Shown here in pieces: positions 1 through 9,387 of a stretch of 64,000 bases of DNA. Numbering within the stretch: the first letter of the stretch is position 1; every line of letters starts with the position of its first letter. The translations under genes were made by a program, and so were the position numbers. Source of the stretch: an uncultured Psychrosphaera sp. GTDB lineage: Bacteria; Pseudomonadota; Gammaproteobacteria; Enterobacterales; Alteromonadaceae. The DNA lies in the NCBI RefSeq assembly GCF_947500655.1, contig NZ_CANMSK010000009.1, forward strand, positions 86,164-150,163, in the 5' to 3' direction. Under the pieces are notes generated by a model that saw nothing but the letters and a program-made list of their open reading frames with translations, did no database searches and was not told the origin of the DNA.

Positions 1-1068
1 CACTGTGTTCACCTTGTTCATCAATATATTCAAACGGCGCCCATTTACTATCGATACCTAAACTAAATGACGCATGTTGCGACAACCACTTACGCTCAGC
101 CCTAGTTAAAGTAGCAACAGTAGACTCTATTTCGAAAAAAGGTTTTAACCTAGGTTGCCACTTTTTCTCTAAATCTATGATTTTATTAATAGGGATATTT
201 TCTATACCCGCATTAACTTTAGCTAATAGCTCAGGTTGCCCTTTAGCCATTAAAGCAAAAACATTATTGGAAACAACAATTTCATCAGAAATTGTAAATA
301 CACCACTTAAGCCCTTTCTAGCGATATGGGCAAAAGCACTAGGTAATTCAGCAACCACAGCCTGAATTTTATTATCCACTAACTGCTCAATCCCCTCATC
401 AAGGTTGCTAAACGTAGATAAGTCAATTTCAGGATACTTTTCCCTTACATAGAATTCTTGGTAACTATTTTTTTGAGCCGAGATAACTAAATATTTTAAG
501 TCTCTGAGTTTAGATTTTGAGCTAATTGAACGATTATAAATAATACCGGTTTCCACATTATGGATAGGTACTGAGAAATCAGCCCACTCTGCACGATCGT
601 CGGTACGGAAGAGTCCAGTGTGGATAGTATTCTTTTGCTTTACGAGCTCTAAACTATCTTGTAAAGGCGCCATAACAAAACGGATAGGCACATCATTTGT
701 TTTAGACCAAAGCTTCCAGAACTCGATATACAGCCCACTAAAAGTGCCATCAGGTAAGATAAAACTAAAAGGCAGATTCTCCCTCAGCCCAACTATGGTA
801 AGCACCTCTGACGGATCTTGCCCTTGACTGGCAAACAACTCCTGCTTGTATTTTTCAGGTATTTTTGGCCGCAACTCAGCTGAAGGCTCTTGGCTCTGCT
901 GTGCTAACCGTTCCGTTAAAACATCTTGGCTCTGTTCTAATAAAAGCTCTTGGCTAGGCTCAAATAACGGATCTGCAGAGTGCACTGAACCACTGTAAAA
1001 AAAGACAACAGTTAATAATAGATAAAAGGCAATTGTTAAATTTTTAATTTGAAACTCTCCGTTTTCAT
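1..1068 (-). CDS. Sensor protein with tandem periplasmic substrate-binding domains (partial, start disrupted or non-canonical)
   Basis: This gene enters from the left edge and only its N-terminal 350 or so codons are visible. After a hydrophobic signal segment (AFYLLLTVVFFYSGSVHSAD) comes a Gln-rich linker with repeated SQE/SQD units. A bacterial extracellular solute-binding (SBP_bac_3) domain follows (LTIVGLRENLPFSFILPDG), and a second one begins near the edge (FSLGIDSKWAPFEYI). Tandem domains of this kind are typical of BvgS/EvgS-like hybrid kinases or SBP-sensing diguanylate cyclases, but the output domain is outside the window. The start is odd: ATG at 1068 runs only 10 codons to a stop at 1036-1038, and the long frame joins it only if the A5 run at 1041-1045 had one extra base. 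Alternatively, translation starts at ATT (1046-1048) behind a GGAGAG. The sensor class is fairly sure; the start is not. Confidence 0.7.
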
Positions 1069-1491
1069 ACTTTCCGCAGTATTCAATTACAGTATAAGTT
1101 AAATAATTTGTTTTTGGTTCAATAAATTAACGCAAAACCAACATCAAGTATTAATCATATTAACACCCCTGCTTTTTTAGTAAAAAACAACATGAATATA
1201 ATAAATGAGGCTTAGTTAAAACAGTTTACCTGAACGGTTAAGAAAATGAGCTGATAACATACAAGATAATAATTAAGCTAGCCGAAGCGCTAGATTTGGG
1301 GGAATGTTAGTTACATCTAAATAATCAAAGTGAGCTAACCTCATTGGTTGGAAAGTACGAACTTTAACTTTGAGGCGTGGTTAGTTTAATAAATTGTTTT
1401 TTAAACATCATATTGACGTTAGTCAGGCATTGAACCATAATACTGGCAAGTGGATTGAGCATTCTCGGTCGGCGTCCAAACCTCGATGGTA
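1069..1491. other. Intergenic, no gene recognised
   Basis: This AT-rich spacer of about 420 bases separates the sensor gene from the DUF3800 gene. A minus-strand frame of about 45 codons (beginning near 1485 and ending with a stop near 1370) is open but has no recognisable domain or ribosome binding site. No convincing terminator or repeat was seen. Confidence 0.4.
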
Positions 1492-2379
1492 TCATCGGGG
1501 TTTTTCGCTTTTTGGTGTAGGGTAAATCCTCATACCAATCCCTTTAAATCCTTCACCTAACTTTTCACGTCCTCCTTCACAAAAAAACTTCTCTTTTAAA
1601 ATATCAAACGCCCTATTAGGTTGTTCAGGCTTTAATGTATGTAAACCGATTGGTCTTGCTACTAAATCAGCAAGTTGCAAACCTGAAGACATAACTTTTT
1701 TATCTGAAAAGATAATTTCAAAAGGAAGTGGAACATTTAAATAGTTTTTCCCATCACAAATCCGTCTAAACTCAAGTTCTAACTCGTTATCTTCTTTATT
1801 GCCACGACACTCAACGACAATATGTGTTTTCTTTTCTCGCTGACCTTTCTCCGCTAAAAATTCATTTAGTGACTCCATGCACATACCTAAAGCAATATGA
1901 TAAGCATTGTCTTCTGGGTTTAAATGTTTAATTTCACGCTTATCAATAGTCGCGCTAATAAGGATGAAATTACTAAACTCAATAATCTCCGTTAATTGAT
2001 TTATAAACTCTGCTTGCAGCTCACGATTGTTCAATATTTTAAAAGCATTCTTACGTCGGCGAATTTCATTTTCATGTAAAACAACTTGATCATGACCAAA
2101 ATGATTAAACTTGAATTTCTCCAGTGCAGTTACTACTACTTCGCTGTAATGGCGTTTATGAAAGACACAAAATGCCAGAACAAAAATAGGATAATTTTCA
2201 TCAATGCTTTGTAAGCTGTGATCTCCAGACTCATCAACGTACACTATATATTTTGAGAATTCAGATTCAATTAATACGTCAGCTTGCTCTTCACCCACTT
2301 TTCTTACATTTGATTCATCGAATTCAAATAATGGTAACTCTTGTTGTACTCCTGATAAATTTTTAGTCATTCCGTTCAT
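1492..2379 (-). CDS. DUF3800 family protein
   Basis: A 295-residue protein with the DUF3800 signature: an acidic cluster YVDESGDHS (D49, E50, D53) on the first strand of a presumed RNase H-like fold, and a late GLQLADLVARP motif around residues 233-243 carrying another conserved aspartate. Members are thought to be nuclease-like and are frequent in mobile and defence islands, but no biochemical activity is established for this group. It lies 445 bases downstream of the CoiA-like gene on the same strand, probably as a separate unit because a terminator-like hairpin lies between them. Two in-frame ATGs (residues 1 and 4) are possible starts. The family call is firm; a defence role is inferred from location. 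Confidence 0.8.
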   Translation of the reverse strand: MNGMTKNLSGVQQELPLFEFDESNVRKVGEEQADVLIESEFSKYIVYVDESGDHSLQSIDENYPIFVLAFCVFHKRHYSEVVVTALEKFKFNHFGHDQVVLHENEIRRRKNAFKILNNRELQAEFINQLTEIIEFSNFILISATIDKREIKHLNPEDNAYHIALGMCMESLNEFLAEKGQREKKTHIVVECRGNKEDNELELEFRRICDGKNYLNVPLPFEIIFSDKKVMSSGLQLADLVARPIGLHTLKPEQPNRAFDILKEKFFCEGGREKLGEGFKGIGMRIYPTPKSEKPR

Positions 2380-2823
2380 CCCTATTCGGCTAAAACAACC
2401 ATATATACTTTAGTCAAAATATCGGAACATCACAGAAAAGAGACAGTATTAATACCCCGTAGAAGTCTATTACAATAGTAAATGTGGGAGATCTTTTAGC
2501 GAAGTCCATGCTTTAAATCTTTTTTGAAGGTCTAGAAAAAATCAACCCCTCGCAGGGCGCTGTTCTTAAGGGTAGCGGGAGGGGTGTTGTTACGATAAAT
2601 TATAGTGAACAAATGATTTTGTGCAAGTGTTAAATGACAATCAAAGTGATCTGCCCCCATTGGTTTAGGCAGTTTTTACGGTAGTAAAGCAACTCTACTT
2701 AACAAGCGGATCGTACTTATTTGAGACACTTAAATTTGTGGGGTCCGTACAGTCTCTTACCCCATTGATTTACAAATGAGTCACTCGCTTTAAATACTAG
2801 TTAATTCGATTTGAAAAACATAA
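2380..2823. other. Intergenic spacer with one hairpin
   Basis: No coding frame is supported. Apart from the GC-rich hairpin listed separately, two short look-alike segments (ccccattggttta near 2657 and ccccattgattta near 2760) might be decayed insertion-sequence ends, but nothing decisive is present. Confidence 0.35.
2536..2585 (-). terminator. Terminator-like hairpin
   Basis: On the minus strand ACCCCTC (2585-2579) pairs with GAGGGGT (2551-2545). A run of six T follows four bases later (2541-2536). It lies 240 bases beyond the stop of the CoiA-like gene and would end Hachiman-side transcription before the DUF3800 gene. Confidence 0.45.
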
Positions 2824-3762
2824 TTATATTTTTTTCTTGAGATCCTCGAAAAGGTCCAAATATCTAATTTCAAGATAGTCTAGACTTACCAAATTAAAAT
2901 TAATATATTTTTCGCCCGATAAATATGGCTTCGAATACAAAAAAACAAATGCTCTTTTATCTTTCTCTTTAGAAATTTTTTCTAATCTTTTTACAACTAA
3001 ATTTCTTACAGGATAATCCTCTATCATACTTTCAGAGATAAAAAATGAAGGTCTTATCCCCTTACCATTATCTTTTAAGACATCTCCAAAAGTAATTTTA
3101 TAGCGTTTATCTTTTTCAGAGTAATCAATAAATGAAACCCCCCAATAAACTAGATTACTATTAGGAAGAGTTGAAAGTTCTTGCTTAAAAACACCTTTAA
3201 ACTGAGATTTATAGCTTAGGTCTTTTCCATTGATGTTAATCTTGTGTTCGGATAACGTGTCTTGCTTTTTGTACCTTATAAATTTAGATACTAAAGAACG
3301 TACAGAATAATATTCAGAGCCACCATCAAACTCATCACCTGTTGTATTTCTGCCTCTTCTCGTTTGCTTTTTCTTCTTTTTATTAGGATCTATCTTCTTA
3401 GGCTCTTTTTTAGCAAATTGCCCTTTAGGTCGTTTCACATGAAAAATGTCGGCAACGGAATCATTTTTAACAAACTTAGATTGGGCTGATTTAGAAGCTG
3501 CTTGAATCCCTGCGTCCGTATCTTGTCCAAAAGTCGCATCGCAATCATCAGTATGATTATAGCCTCTGAAGTGAGGCGACTGATGCATATCTTGCTTATC
3601 TTGGTCAATATTAATGCATGTTACCTTTGCATTGCATTTGTCACTAGGACACTCAAAATCTGATTTGTCGGTTATTGTACCAGCCCAATAGAGATCATAT
3701 GCTAACTCGGGATCGATAACTTCTTCATATTCATTACTATATGCTTCTTCTAATGATGCCAT
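2824..3762 (-). CDS. Unrecognised protein with CoiA-like zinc-binding N-terminus
   Basis: A 312-residue protein I cannot assign to a family. The N-terminal part has a possible zinc site, C38-x4-C43 (FECPSDKCNAKV), then HFRGYNH (H64, H70) and C74. This is similar in logic to the CPxC...HFxH arrangement at the start of CoiA-type proteins. A very basic linker (about residues 113-137, with KKKKKK and RRGR) suggests nucleic-acid contact. The C-terminal 170 residues look globular with alternating strands and helices. The start is well supported by GGAG six bases before ATG. It lies 170 bases downstream of hamB on the same strand, so it may be an accessory of the Hachiman pair, or an independent defence gene. 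The function is unknown. Confidence 0.6.
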   Translation of the reverse strand: MASLEEAYSNEYEEVIDPELAYDLYWAGTITDKSDFECPSDKCNAKVTCINIDQDKQDMHQSPHFRGYNHTDDCDATFGQDTDAGIQAASKSAQSKFVKNDSVADIFHVKRPKGQFAKKEPKKIDPNKKKKKQTRRGRNTTGDEFDGGSEYYSVRSLVSKFIRYKKQDTLSEHKININGKDLSYKSQFKGVFKQELSTLPNSNLVYWGVSFIDYSEKDKRYKITFGDVLKDNGKGIRPSFFISESMIEDYPVRNLVVKRLEKISKEKDKRAFVFLYSKPYLSGEKYINFNLVSLDYLEIRYLDLFEDLKKKI

Positions 3763-3932
3763 GCGAACTCCTTACATATAACAGTTTCTTAACGCGAATT
3801 ATTGTTTAAGCCAGTTATCCACTGAGACATTTATTACGCTAATAGTTTTTAATAATAACAATAACTTACCAACTGGTTTAAGTGTAAACAATCATTTATT
3901 TTCGTTGTGGAATCAATTGTATTACGCTTACG

Positions 3933-6407
3933 TTAATTTTTGGTCACATTCATTCTGACCTCTAGTTGTTGAAGTAAACCTTCTCCTTGAATCTTCATTT
4001 CATCAACAATTAAATGACTAATTCTCTTAGATTGAGAGTGAGGTATATCAATTAGAAAATTGGGGTACTTTTCGATTATTAATTCAGCTACACCTCTCGA
4101 CAAGCCTATTTTTATTAACTTAATAGTTTCCTCATCAATTGTTCCGTACTTGATTTTTTTATAGAAGTTGAAATTTAACTTATTTAGTTCATTTAGCACT
4201 TCTATGAATTTTAAAAGCTCATGTTCTAGAAAGTCTTCTTCTTCTTTAATCCTTACTATGGCAAGATTAATTTTTTCAGCCCTAGTTTTATTACCAATCC
4301 TAGTATAATGTTCTCTGTGTCCACCGGATTGCTTAACTTCATCTCCCCATTTACCTACATAAACTTGAAAATTTGGTTTAAAATGGACTAACTTATCCCA
4401 GTAATTCATAAAAAGCCGAATCATTAGCTTGAATGGTTTTTTGTCAATTTTCCAATCCATTAACATTGCATAAAATGTTTTTGCTTGTTGATTTTCTAGC
4501 CTAAGTAATGGCGAACGAACTTTTGAGCTATCGATGAAAGAGACAAAACAATCGTATATTACTTCCATCAAGTGATTTGTATTTGATATCGTATTTTCTT
4601 CAATATTTTCTAATAATTGAGATATTTTCATTTCATGTTCAAAAATTGAAATTTCATTTACGCTATTAGCAATCAACAATTTACCAACATTGGTTTTAGT
4701 ATATTGTTCTTGGTAGTCATTAATAATACCTTTTTCTAAATTTTCTAAACGAGTAATAGCTTCTTTATAATCTTTTTGATTTTCTACATCAATTTCTACT
4801 ACTTTTAATAAAACATTTTCAGGCTTGTCTTTTAATTCTTTTCTTACATTTACCCTATTTTTCAAAAATGTATGAAAATTTGCGTTGGTTGGTGAATATT
4901 GATCACATCCTATAATATGAATTTCTGGTTTTAACTTTTGGGTATTATTTATATCGCACTTACCAAATATATCCGAAAAACGATTTACTCTGCCCACCAA
5001 GTTTTTAAAATGTGAAGCGGTTAAATTCCCTTTACCTTTTTTCGTGCACATTAAAAATAAACGTTCAATTGGCATATTTATACCTTCTAGCAATGTCGAA
5101 CTTGAAACCAAATACTTTAGAGCTTTACATTCTCTAAACAAATACTCTACATAGTTCCTTACGGGTTCTGTCATAGAGCCATGATGATAAACTATTCCTC
5201 TTTTAAGCCCCTCTACTAATAAATACTCAGGAGCAAAACTATCTGACAATTCAAAAAGAGCCGTGTTTAACTGTTCATCCGGAAGTAGAGGAAGGTAATC
5301 GATTAGCTCTTTTACAAAGAGCTCAATATCTTTGGGTTTATTAAAATAAACAATATTTTTATTAACAGAAAACATTAATAAATAATTAATATAATCGTTC
5401 GCTTTGATGTTTGTATCAACAAAGCTATTAGTAAATTGATCATAAAGATAAAACTCTTTTTTATCCTCCCTAAAGTCAGCTAAATAATAAAACTCAGATT
5501 TAACATATTCATCAATCGTAAACACTAGTTCTGATAATGGTGTAAATTTTAGTTTTATGTTCTCTACTTGAGTTATAAAGGGTGTTAAATACTTTACTGC
5601 TGTATTTGCATTTCTATACTGTAAAATAGTAATCACAGATGCCAACAATTGACTTCTATGATCTTTACCCAATAAATTGTGAGCTTCATCTACAAAAACA
5701 GTATCAAATGATAAATCGCTATTTTGAGCCATTAACCTTGCTAATCTTTCTTGTGTTAATAAAAATACTTGAGCGTTAGGGTTTTCTTCATACATCTCTG
5801 GGTGAGTGACAATAAAATCAACACCTTGAATTCCAGCATCAAAAATTCTTTTCTTCGTTTGAGCCAATAAAGATTTAGAAGGTACAAGAATACAAACCTT
5901 TGATGTTCTTCTACTAACTTCATCGATAATTAAATCCGATTTACCGTAAGATGTTGGAGCAACTACATATAAAGATTCATTCTGATATACGTTTATAAAA
6001 TCACTTAAAGCAAGTTGTTGTTCCGTTCTATATAAGCCATTAAATTCGAAAGACTCGATAAAGCTTGAGCTAATTTCAGAAATAAATGTAGATTGAGCTG
6101 TTAAAGTTGATTTATCGAATACTTGCTCGATAAGCCTAGCTACAGGGATAATTCCGTTATTCAATGAAAAGTCATAAAGTGGTAGATAATCACAAGTGTC
6201 TAATGAATACTTTAATATTATTCTATAAGCTAACTGTTTAAGTAATGAATCACTTTGGTTTACTAGTACAATGGCAATAGAAAGTAACTTTGCATAATCA
6301 TTTTTGTCTAGCTCCTCTCCCGACAAGAGTTGATGATATAGCTCACTAAATGACGTCTTCAATAACCGAATCAAAGTTAATTGTTTTGTTTTTTTTAATT
6401 TAGTCAT
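3933..6407 (-). CDS. hamB: Hachiman anti-phage defence helicase HamB
   Basis: Superfamily 2 DEAD/DEAH-type helicase of 824 residues when started at ATG 6407, which overlaps the hamA stop by eight bases (ATGACTAA). An upstream ATG at 6440 is less likely. Visible motifs are Walker A APTSYGKS (about 150-157), VDEAHNL (about 239-245), SSTLLEGINMP (motif V region) and LVGRVNRF (motif VI). The long C-terminal part is helical and unassigned. In characterised Hachiman systems HamB senses or unwinds DNA and controls the partner nuclease HamA; that role is inferred here from the motif set and the pairing. The gene is AT-rich, as expected for island DNA. An unrelated helicase is possible only if the hamA call were wrong. 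Confidence 0.88.
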   Translation of the reverse strand: MTKLKKTKQLTLIRLLKTSFSELYHQLLSGEELDKNDYAKLLSIAIVLVNQSDSLLKQLAYRIILKYSLDTCDYLPLYDFSLNNGIIPVARLIEQVFDKSTLTAQSTFISEISSSFIESFEFNGLYRTEQQLALSDFINVYQNESLYVVAPTSYGKSDLIIDEVSRRTSKVCILVPSKSLLAQTKKRIFDAGIQGVDFIVTHPEMYEENPNAQVFLLTQERLARLMAQNSDLSFDTVFVDEAHNLLGKDHRSQLLASVITILQYRNANTAVKYLTPFITQVENIKLKFTPLSELVFTIDEYVKSEFYYLADFREDKKEFYLYDQFTNSFVDTNIKANDYINYLLMFSVNKNIVYFNKPKDIELFVKELIDYLPLLPDEQLNTALFELSDSFAPEYLLVEGLKRGIVYHHGSMTEPVRNYVEYLFRECKALKYLVSSSTLLEGINMPIERLFLMCTKKGKGNLTASHFKNLVGRVNRFSDIFGKCDINNTQKLKPEIHIIGCDQYSPTNANFHTFLKNRVNVRKELKDKPENVLLKVVEIDVENQKDYKEAITRLENLEKGIINDYQEQYTKTNVGKLLIANSVNEISIFEHEMKISQLLENIEENTISNTNHLMEVIYDCFVSFIDSSKVRSPLLRLENQQAKTFYAMLMDWKIDKKPFKLMIRLFMNYWDKLVHFKPNFQVYVGKWGDEVKQSGGHREHYTRIGNKTRAEKINLAIVRIKEEEDFLEHELLKFIEVLNELNKLNFNFYKKIKYGTIDEETIKLIKIGLSRGVAELIIEKYPNFLIDIPHSQSKRISHLIVDEMKIQGEGLLQQLEVRMNVTKN

Positions 6408-7209
6408 TAAGTTCTTCTTCAAATAAAAATGTAGCAACATTTTCGTACGTACTTTTTTGTATAGAAAGAGTAAAAACTTGATTGAAAATTGCTTCTTCGT
6501 TTATTGCCGCACAAACCTTTTCAACAGTTTTATAGTCAAATGATTTATTAATATCTGAGTATAAAACCGAAACCAAAATTACATTATTATCATCTGAACG
6601 CGCCTTACCATCAGAAGATGCAACTAGTTCATCATCTAATATTTTAATTATTACGTCTTTATAATCTTTACAGTCTAGGATAGAGTTATTTGTAGAATTT
6701 ATTGCATTTTGCCAAAAAGTCATTTCACTTTCATTTAATCTGCGATTTAAATCACTTTTAGCTGTTTTCAAAAAATTAGAAGTTGATTTGTCTGGACAAC
6801 CTGTTTTATTCAAAGCCCCTGATTTCACTTCAGTTATCCAAACATTTTGTCCACTTGTTTCTGCAAGTAAAAGATCAAACCCTTTCCTTTGGCTCTTTTC
6901 TTCCATGTTAAAGTATGGAGATACAACATCAAAATGATCAAATAATTCAAAGATAATGACATGAGCTAGTAGCTCTCCTATCATTCCTTTTTTTATATTA
7001 CCTGTTTTTGGGGTATATCTACTTTTAAATGCTTTTAAAGTTCTTTGATAAGTTTGTCCGCTAAGGCCTTTTTCAGCTAATGCTACTCCATGACAGATAC
7101 TTTGTAAGTGTTTTTTTATGCAACTTTTAAACTCATCCGTTAGAGATTCAAGATGGCAAGTGAAATAACTAGGTCCTTGGTTAATGATTAATCCATTTAT
7201 TTGTTTCAA
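6400..7209 (-). CDS. hamA: Hachiman nuclease subunit HamA (DUF1837)
   Basis: A 269-residue protein of the HamA C-terminal (DUF1837) type. A PD-(D/E)xK-like nuclease core is visible: GE at 78-79, GFDLLL with D112, and WITEVKSG with E127 and K129. In Hachiman the effector HamA degrades DNA when released or activated by HamB, giving abortive-type protection. The start codon is TTG, chosen because GGAG lies eight bases upstream and no in-frame ATG occurs nearby. It is the first gene of a two-gene unit with an 8-base overlap into hamB, indicating translational coupling. All expected catalytic residues are present, so the system looks intact. Confidence 0.88.
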   Translation of the reverse strand: MKQINGLIINQGPSYFTCHLESLTDEFKSCIKKHLQSICHGVALAEKGLSGQTYQRTLKAFKSRYTPKTGNIKKGMIGELLAHVIIFELFDHFDVVSPYFNMEEKSQRKGFDLLLAETSGQNVWITEVKSGALNKTGCPDKSTSNFLKTAKSDLNRRLNESEMTFWQNAINSTNNSILDCKDYKDVIIKILDDELVASSDGKARSDDNNVILVSVLYSDINKSFDYKTVEKVCAAINEEAIFNQVFTLSIQKSTYENVATFLFEEELND

Positions 7210-7490
7210 GCTAGATACTCCAATCCTTAAGCTGTTTTATGAATAAAATTCTCATAACAATGTAAATACCTACTCTAATTTGCAAAAACATTTAAGTCAA
7301 TTTGTTACTGGCGAACCGCAAGATTCGCCCTGCTTTTTTTCTTTTGCTTCTGCTTTTGCTCTTTCTCTCCATCGCAATATTCCTGAAATAAAATAAGTTT
7401 TCAAAAATATGAGACATTAATCCATGGATGGATGTAATTAGAACAACGCAGGACGCAGTTGTCGAGGACGTCGAATAAGGGATGGTTTTT

Positions 7491-7552
7491 CACATCAAGG
7501 ATGATGTGATGTCATCAAAACATGGATGTTTTATTAGATGACCAAAGGACGA
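7491..7552. repeat. Hairpin module, copy 1 (CATCAAGGATGATG family)
   Basis: Begins CACATCAAGGATGATG, where CATCA and TGATG form a small hairpin. A larger hairpin closed by GTCATC (7511-7516) and GATGAC (7537-7542) around a GGAT-containing loop follows. It is nearly identical to the copy at 9716-9777. Confidence 0.7.
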
Positions 7553-7735
7553 ATGTACATCCCGTTTTTGAAGATAAAACTTAGGTTTATTAAGGATTAG
7601 AATATTGGTAGGAAGCGGCGCTCTGTTTTATTATAAATAGTCGGTTACATTTTTGAGCTGTTGAAAAAAGGTAACTTGCCGAGGGGCGAAACCTTAGAGT
7701 TCATATAAATACGATTTAACAGTAACTTAACTAAA

Positions 7736-7871
7736 TAAAAAACATAAAAAAAACCGAAAGTCCTATTTCTAGGCACTTTCGGCTTTTGTGGCTCTTCAAT
7801 GTTATAACAACAATATCAAAGAACTTAATGTTGGTGCGATGGAGAGACTTGAACCTCCACGTTGGCTAAAT
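7736..7871. repeat. Direct repeat: decayed tRNA-Leu 3' end plus terminator (att-like remnant)
   Basis: This segment matches 10262-10390 over the terminator, the spacer atgttataacaacaatatca and the last 30 or so bases of tRNA-Leu (CCA end at 7832). The tRNA part has a missing base in the acceptor (CATCGCACCA against CATCCGCACCA) and diverges in the T-arm, so it is a fossil and not a functional tRNA. Together with the intact tRNA it brackets the AbiE pair, as expected from integration or duplication at a tRNA attachment site. Confidence 0.7.
7746..7786 (-). terminator. Copy of the tRNA-Leu terminator
   Basis: CCGAAAGT (7754-7761) pairs with ACTTTCGG (7775-7782), and on the minus strand a T-run follows the stem. 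It is essentially identical to the hairpin downstream of the intact tRNA-Leu at 10268-10304. Confidence 0.75.
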
Positions 7872-7972
7872 TAAACTGTTTTCAAACAAGAAAACATCAT
7901 CTTTGAAGTTAGTATCTAGTTATATTTTCCTTGTTTGAGTCGATATCTGATCAGTATCTGAAACCTATATTG

Positions 7973-8863
7973 TTAACTCATGTCAAAAGGATTATTACCT
8001 TTGTTTTCTTTTTCCATTATCTGCTTGGCAAGTGTTGATACTTCACTTTGTAAATAAGGCCAGTAGTCTGGATTGTCTAACGTTCTTTGTTTTATTTTAA
8101 GAGGTACAAAACGAGACATCTCGCTAATAAAATCAGCTTTAACTTCATTATCTGAGTTTAACTTTAAAACCTGTTCTTGAAGATGAGCTTCAAATTCATT
8201 CTTTGATTTTGATCGCGCACCTAACTTTTTATTCAAAAGCTCAAAATTCATCGTCGCACTTTGTTGTTTGAGCCAAACAATGTCCCACAAGTCTCTAGGC
8301 TTTATTCTCCGAGAGCGATATGCCAGCGCGATAAATTTATCAACCATAATTTCATCCAGAGTTTGAACTGGAATTAAATAACCTTGTGTCGCTACATCAA
8401 TCCCGTAGTGGTTAACTAATGGTTTTTTCACTATATCAAATGAAGGTATTGCGCATACATCTATGTGCATTTTCTGTCGTGGTATATCAGGTCTCCCCGA
8501 TTCTCTTTCAATACTTATATTCCACGAAGCAGTATTCCCTTGGCGAAGTCCGCTAGGCTTATTGACAAAAACATCGACTTCATACTTTTTACTTAAGTAT
8601 TTTTTGATCTCTTCTTCAAGGCCATCTAATTGTTCGTGTTTAAAGTCATGCCCTGCATTAAAATCCAAATCTTCTGATAGCCGAGAACTGTTGTAACAAA
8701 GCCTCAGTGCAGTACCGCCAATAAATGTAAGTTTTTGTAATACGCCCTGTTCTACCAGTATATGCATTATGTCGTGATGCAATATTTCTTTTTCAATCAC
8801 TGACGTGATACCCGCATAGTCTGGGTTTTCGGCAACGATTTGGCTTATATAGTGTTTTAACAT
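7973..8863 (-). CDS. abiEii: AbiEii nucleotidyltransferase toxin (type IV TA)
   Basis: A 296-residue AbiEii/AbiGii toxin. The nucleotidyltransferase core is clear: FIGGTALRL (G49-G50) followed by SEDLDF with D65 and D67, and further on KFIALAYRSRRIKPRDLWDI, the family's motif around the conserved RDxxDI. AbiEii toxins are GTP-binding nucleotidyltransferases that block growth. In some hosts the AbiE pair gives abortive infection. The ATG shares one base with the stop of abiEi (TAATG), so the two genes are translationally coupled. The motifs are complete, so it is probably active. Confidence 0.92.
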   Translation of the reverse strand: MLKHYISQIVAENPDYAGITSVIEKEILHHDIMHILVEQGVLQKLTFIGGTALRLCYNSSRLSEDLDFNAGHDFKHEQLDGLEEEIKKYLSKKYEVDVFVNKPSGLRQGNTASWNISIERESGRPDIPRQKMHIDVCAIPSFDIVKKPLVNHYGIDVATQGYLIPVQTLDEIMVDKFIALAYRSRRIKPRDLWDIVWLKQQSATMNFELLNKKLGARSKSKNEFEAHLQEQVLKLNSDNEVKADFISEMSRFVPLKIKQRTLDNPDYWPYLQSEVSTLAKQIMEKENKGNNPFDMS

Positions 8864-9387
8864 TAAGCGTACTCCAACATGTGAGTATTACGGCGGCAAG
8901 CTTTTAAATCTGTGATAGCTAACTCTGTTGTAGCTCTAAACATTTTAATCTCTGGATCAAAATACACTAAAGCTTCTAACTTACTTAATGGCTTTTTGGT
9001 GTGAACAAACTCAATGACTCCAAAAGCAGTTTCTATATTGGCTTTTCGTCCTTTTGTCATTATTGTTAGTCGGTCCATAATAATTTGAGATATGTCACCA
9101 GTATGACTTAATTGGCTTTCCAAGCTTATGTAACTAAAAACATTTGCTCTGAGCTTTTTGGCGGTTTCCAATAAAATATTTGATAAATCAGGAGGCGTTA
9201 AAGCTGAGTAGTAAATACCTTTACATACTCGAACCAATGAACCTTTTTTAACGGCATCTGATAAAAACTTAGTGAATGTGGGATCTACTGTTTTTCCTAA
9301 CATGTACGCAAGCTCAGCGGTGTCGTAAACAGACCCGCCAGCTTTGTTTGATTTTGATATTTCAGTTAGCAGTAGATTTAAACTCAT
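8863..9387 (-). CDS. abiEi: AbiEi antitoxin / transcriptional regulator
   Basis: A 174-residue AbiEi-type antitoxin. The N-terminal winged-helix region (about residues 1-65, with KKGSLVRVCKGIYY typical of the AbiEi wing) binds DNA, and the C-terminal AbiEi domain neutralises the toxin. It is the first gene of the bicistronic abiE unit. A 19-base inverted repeat (9388-9432) abuts its ATG and fits the known negative autoregulation of abiE promoters by AbiEi. It is shorter than some AbiEi proteins (about 200 residues or more) but not obviously truncated. Confidence 0.87.
   Translation of the reverse strand: MSLNLLLTEISKSNKAGGSVYDTAELAYMLGKTVDPTFTKFLSDAVKKGSLVRVCKGIYYSALTPPDLSNILLETAKKLRANVFSYISLESQLSHTGDISQIIMDRLTIMTKGRKANIETAFGVIEFVHTKKPLSKLEALVYFDPEIKMFRATTELAITDLKACRRNTHMLEYA

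Larger units (their letters stand above)
7210..7972. other. Intergenic repeat-rich region between hamA and abiEii
   Basis: No gene is supported. The region carries, in order, a gcgaaccg..ttcgccctgc hairpin-like segment (about 7310-7335), one hairpin module (7491-7552), a conserved block (about 7611-7672, ggaagcggcgctctg...) and a copy of the tRNA-Leu downstream terminator and tRNA 3' end (7740-7871). All of these recur in the same order at 9545-10390 beside the intact tRNA. Confidence 0.7.

Noticed and set aside
2640..2790. Possible insertion-sequence ends (ccccattggttta / ccccattgattta)
   Set aside because: Too short and without target duplications or a transposase remnant.
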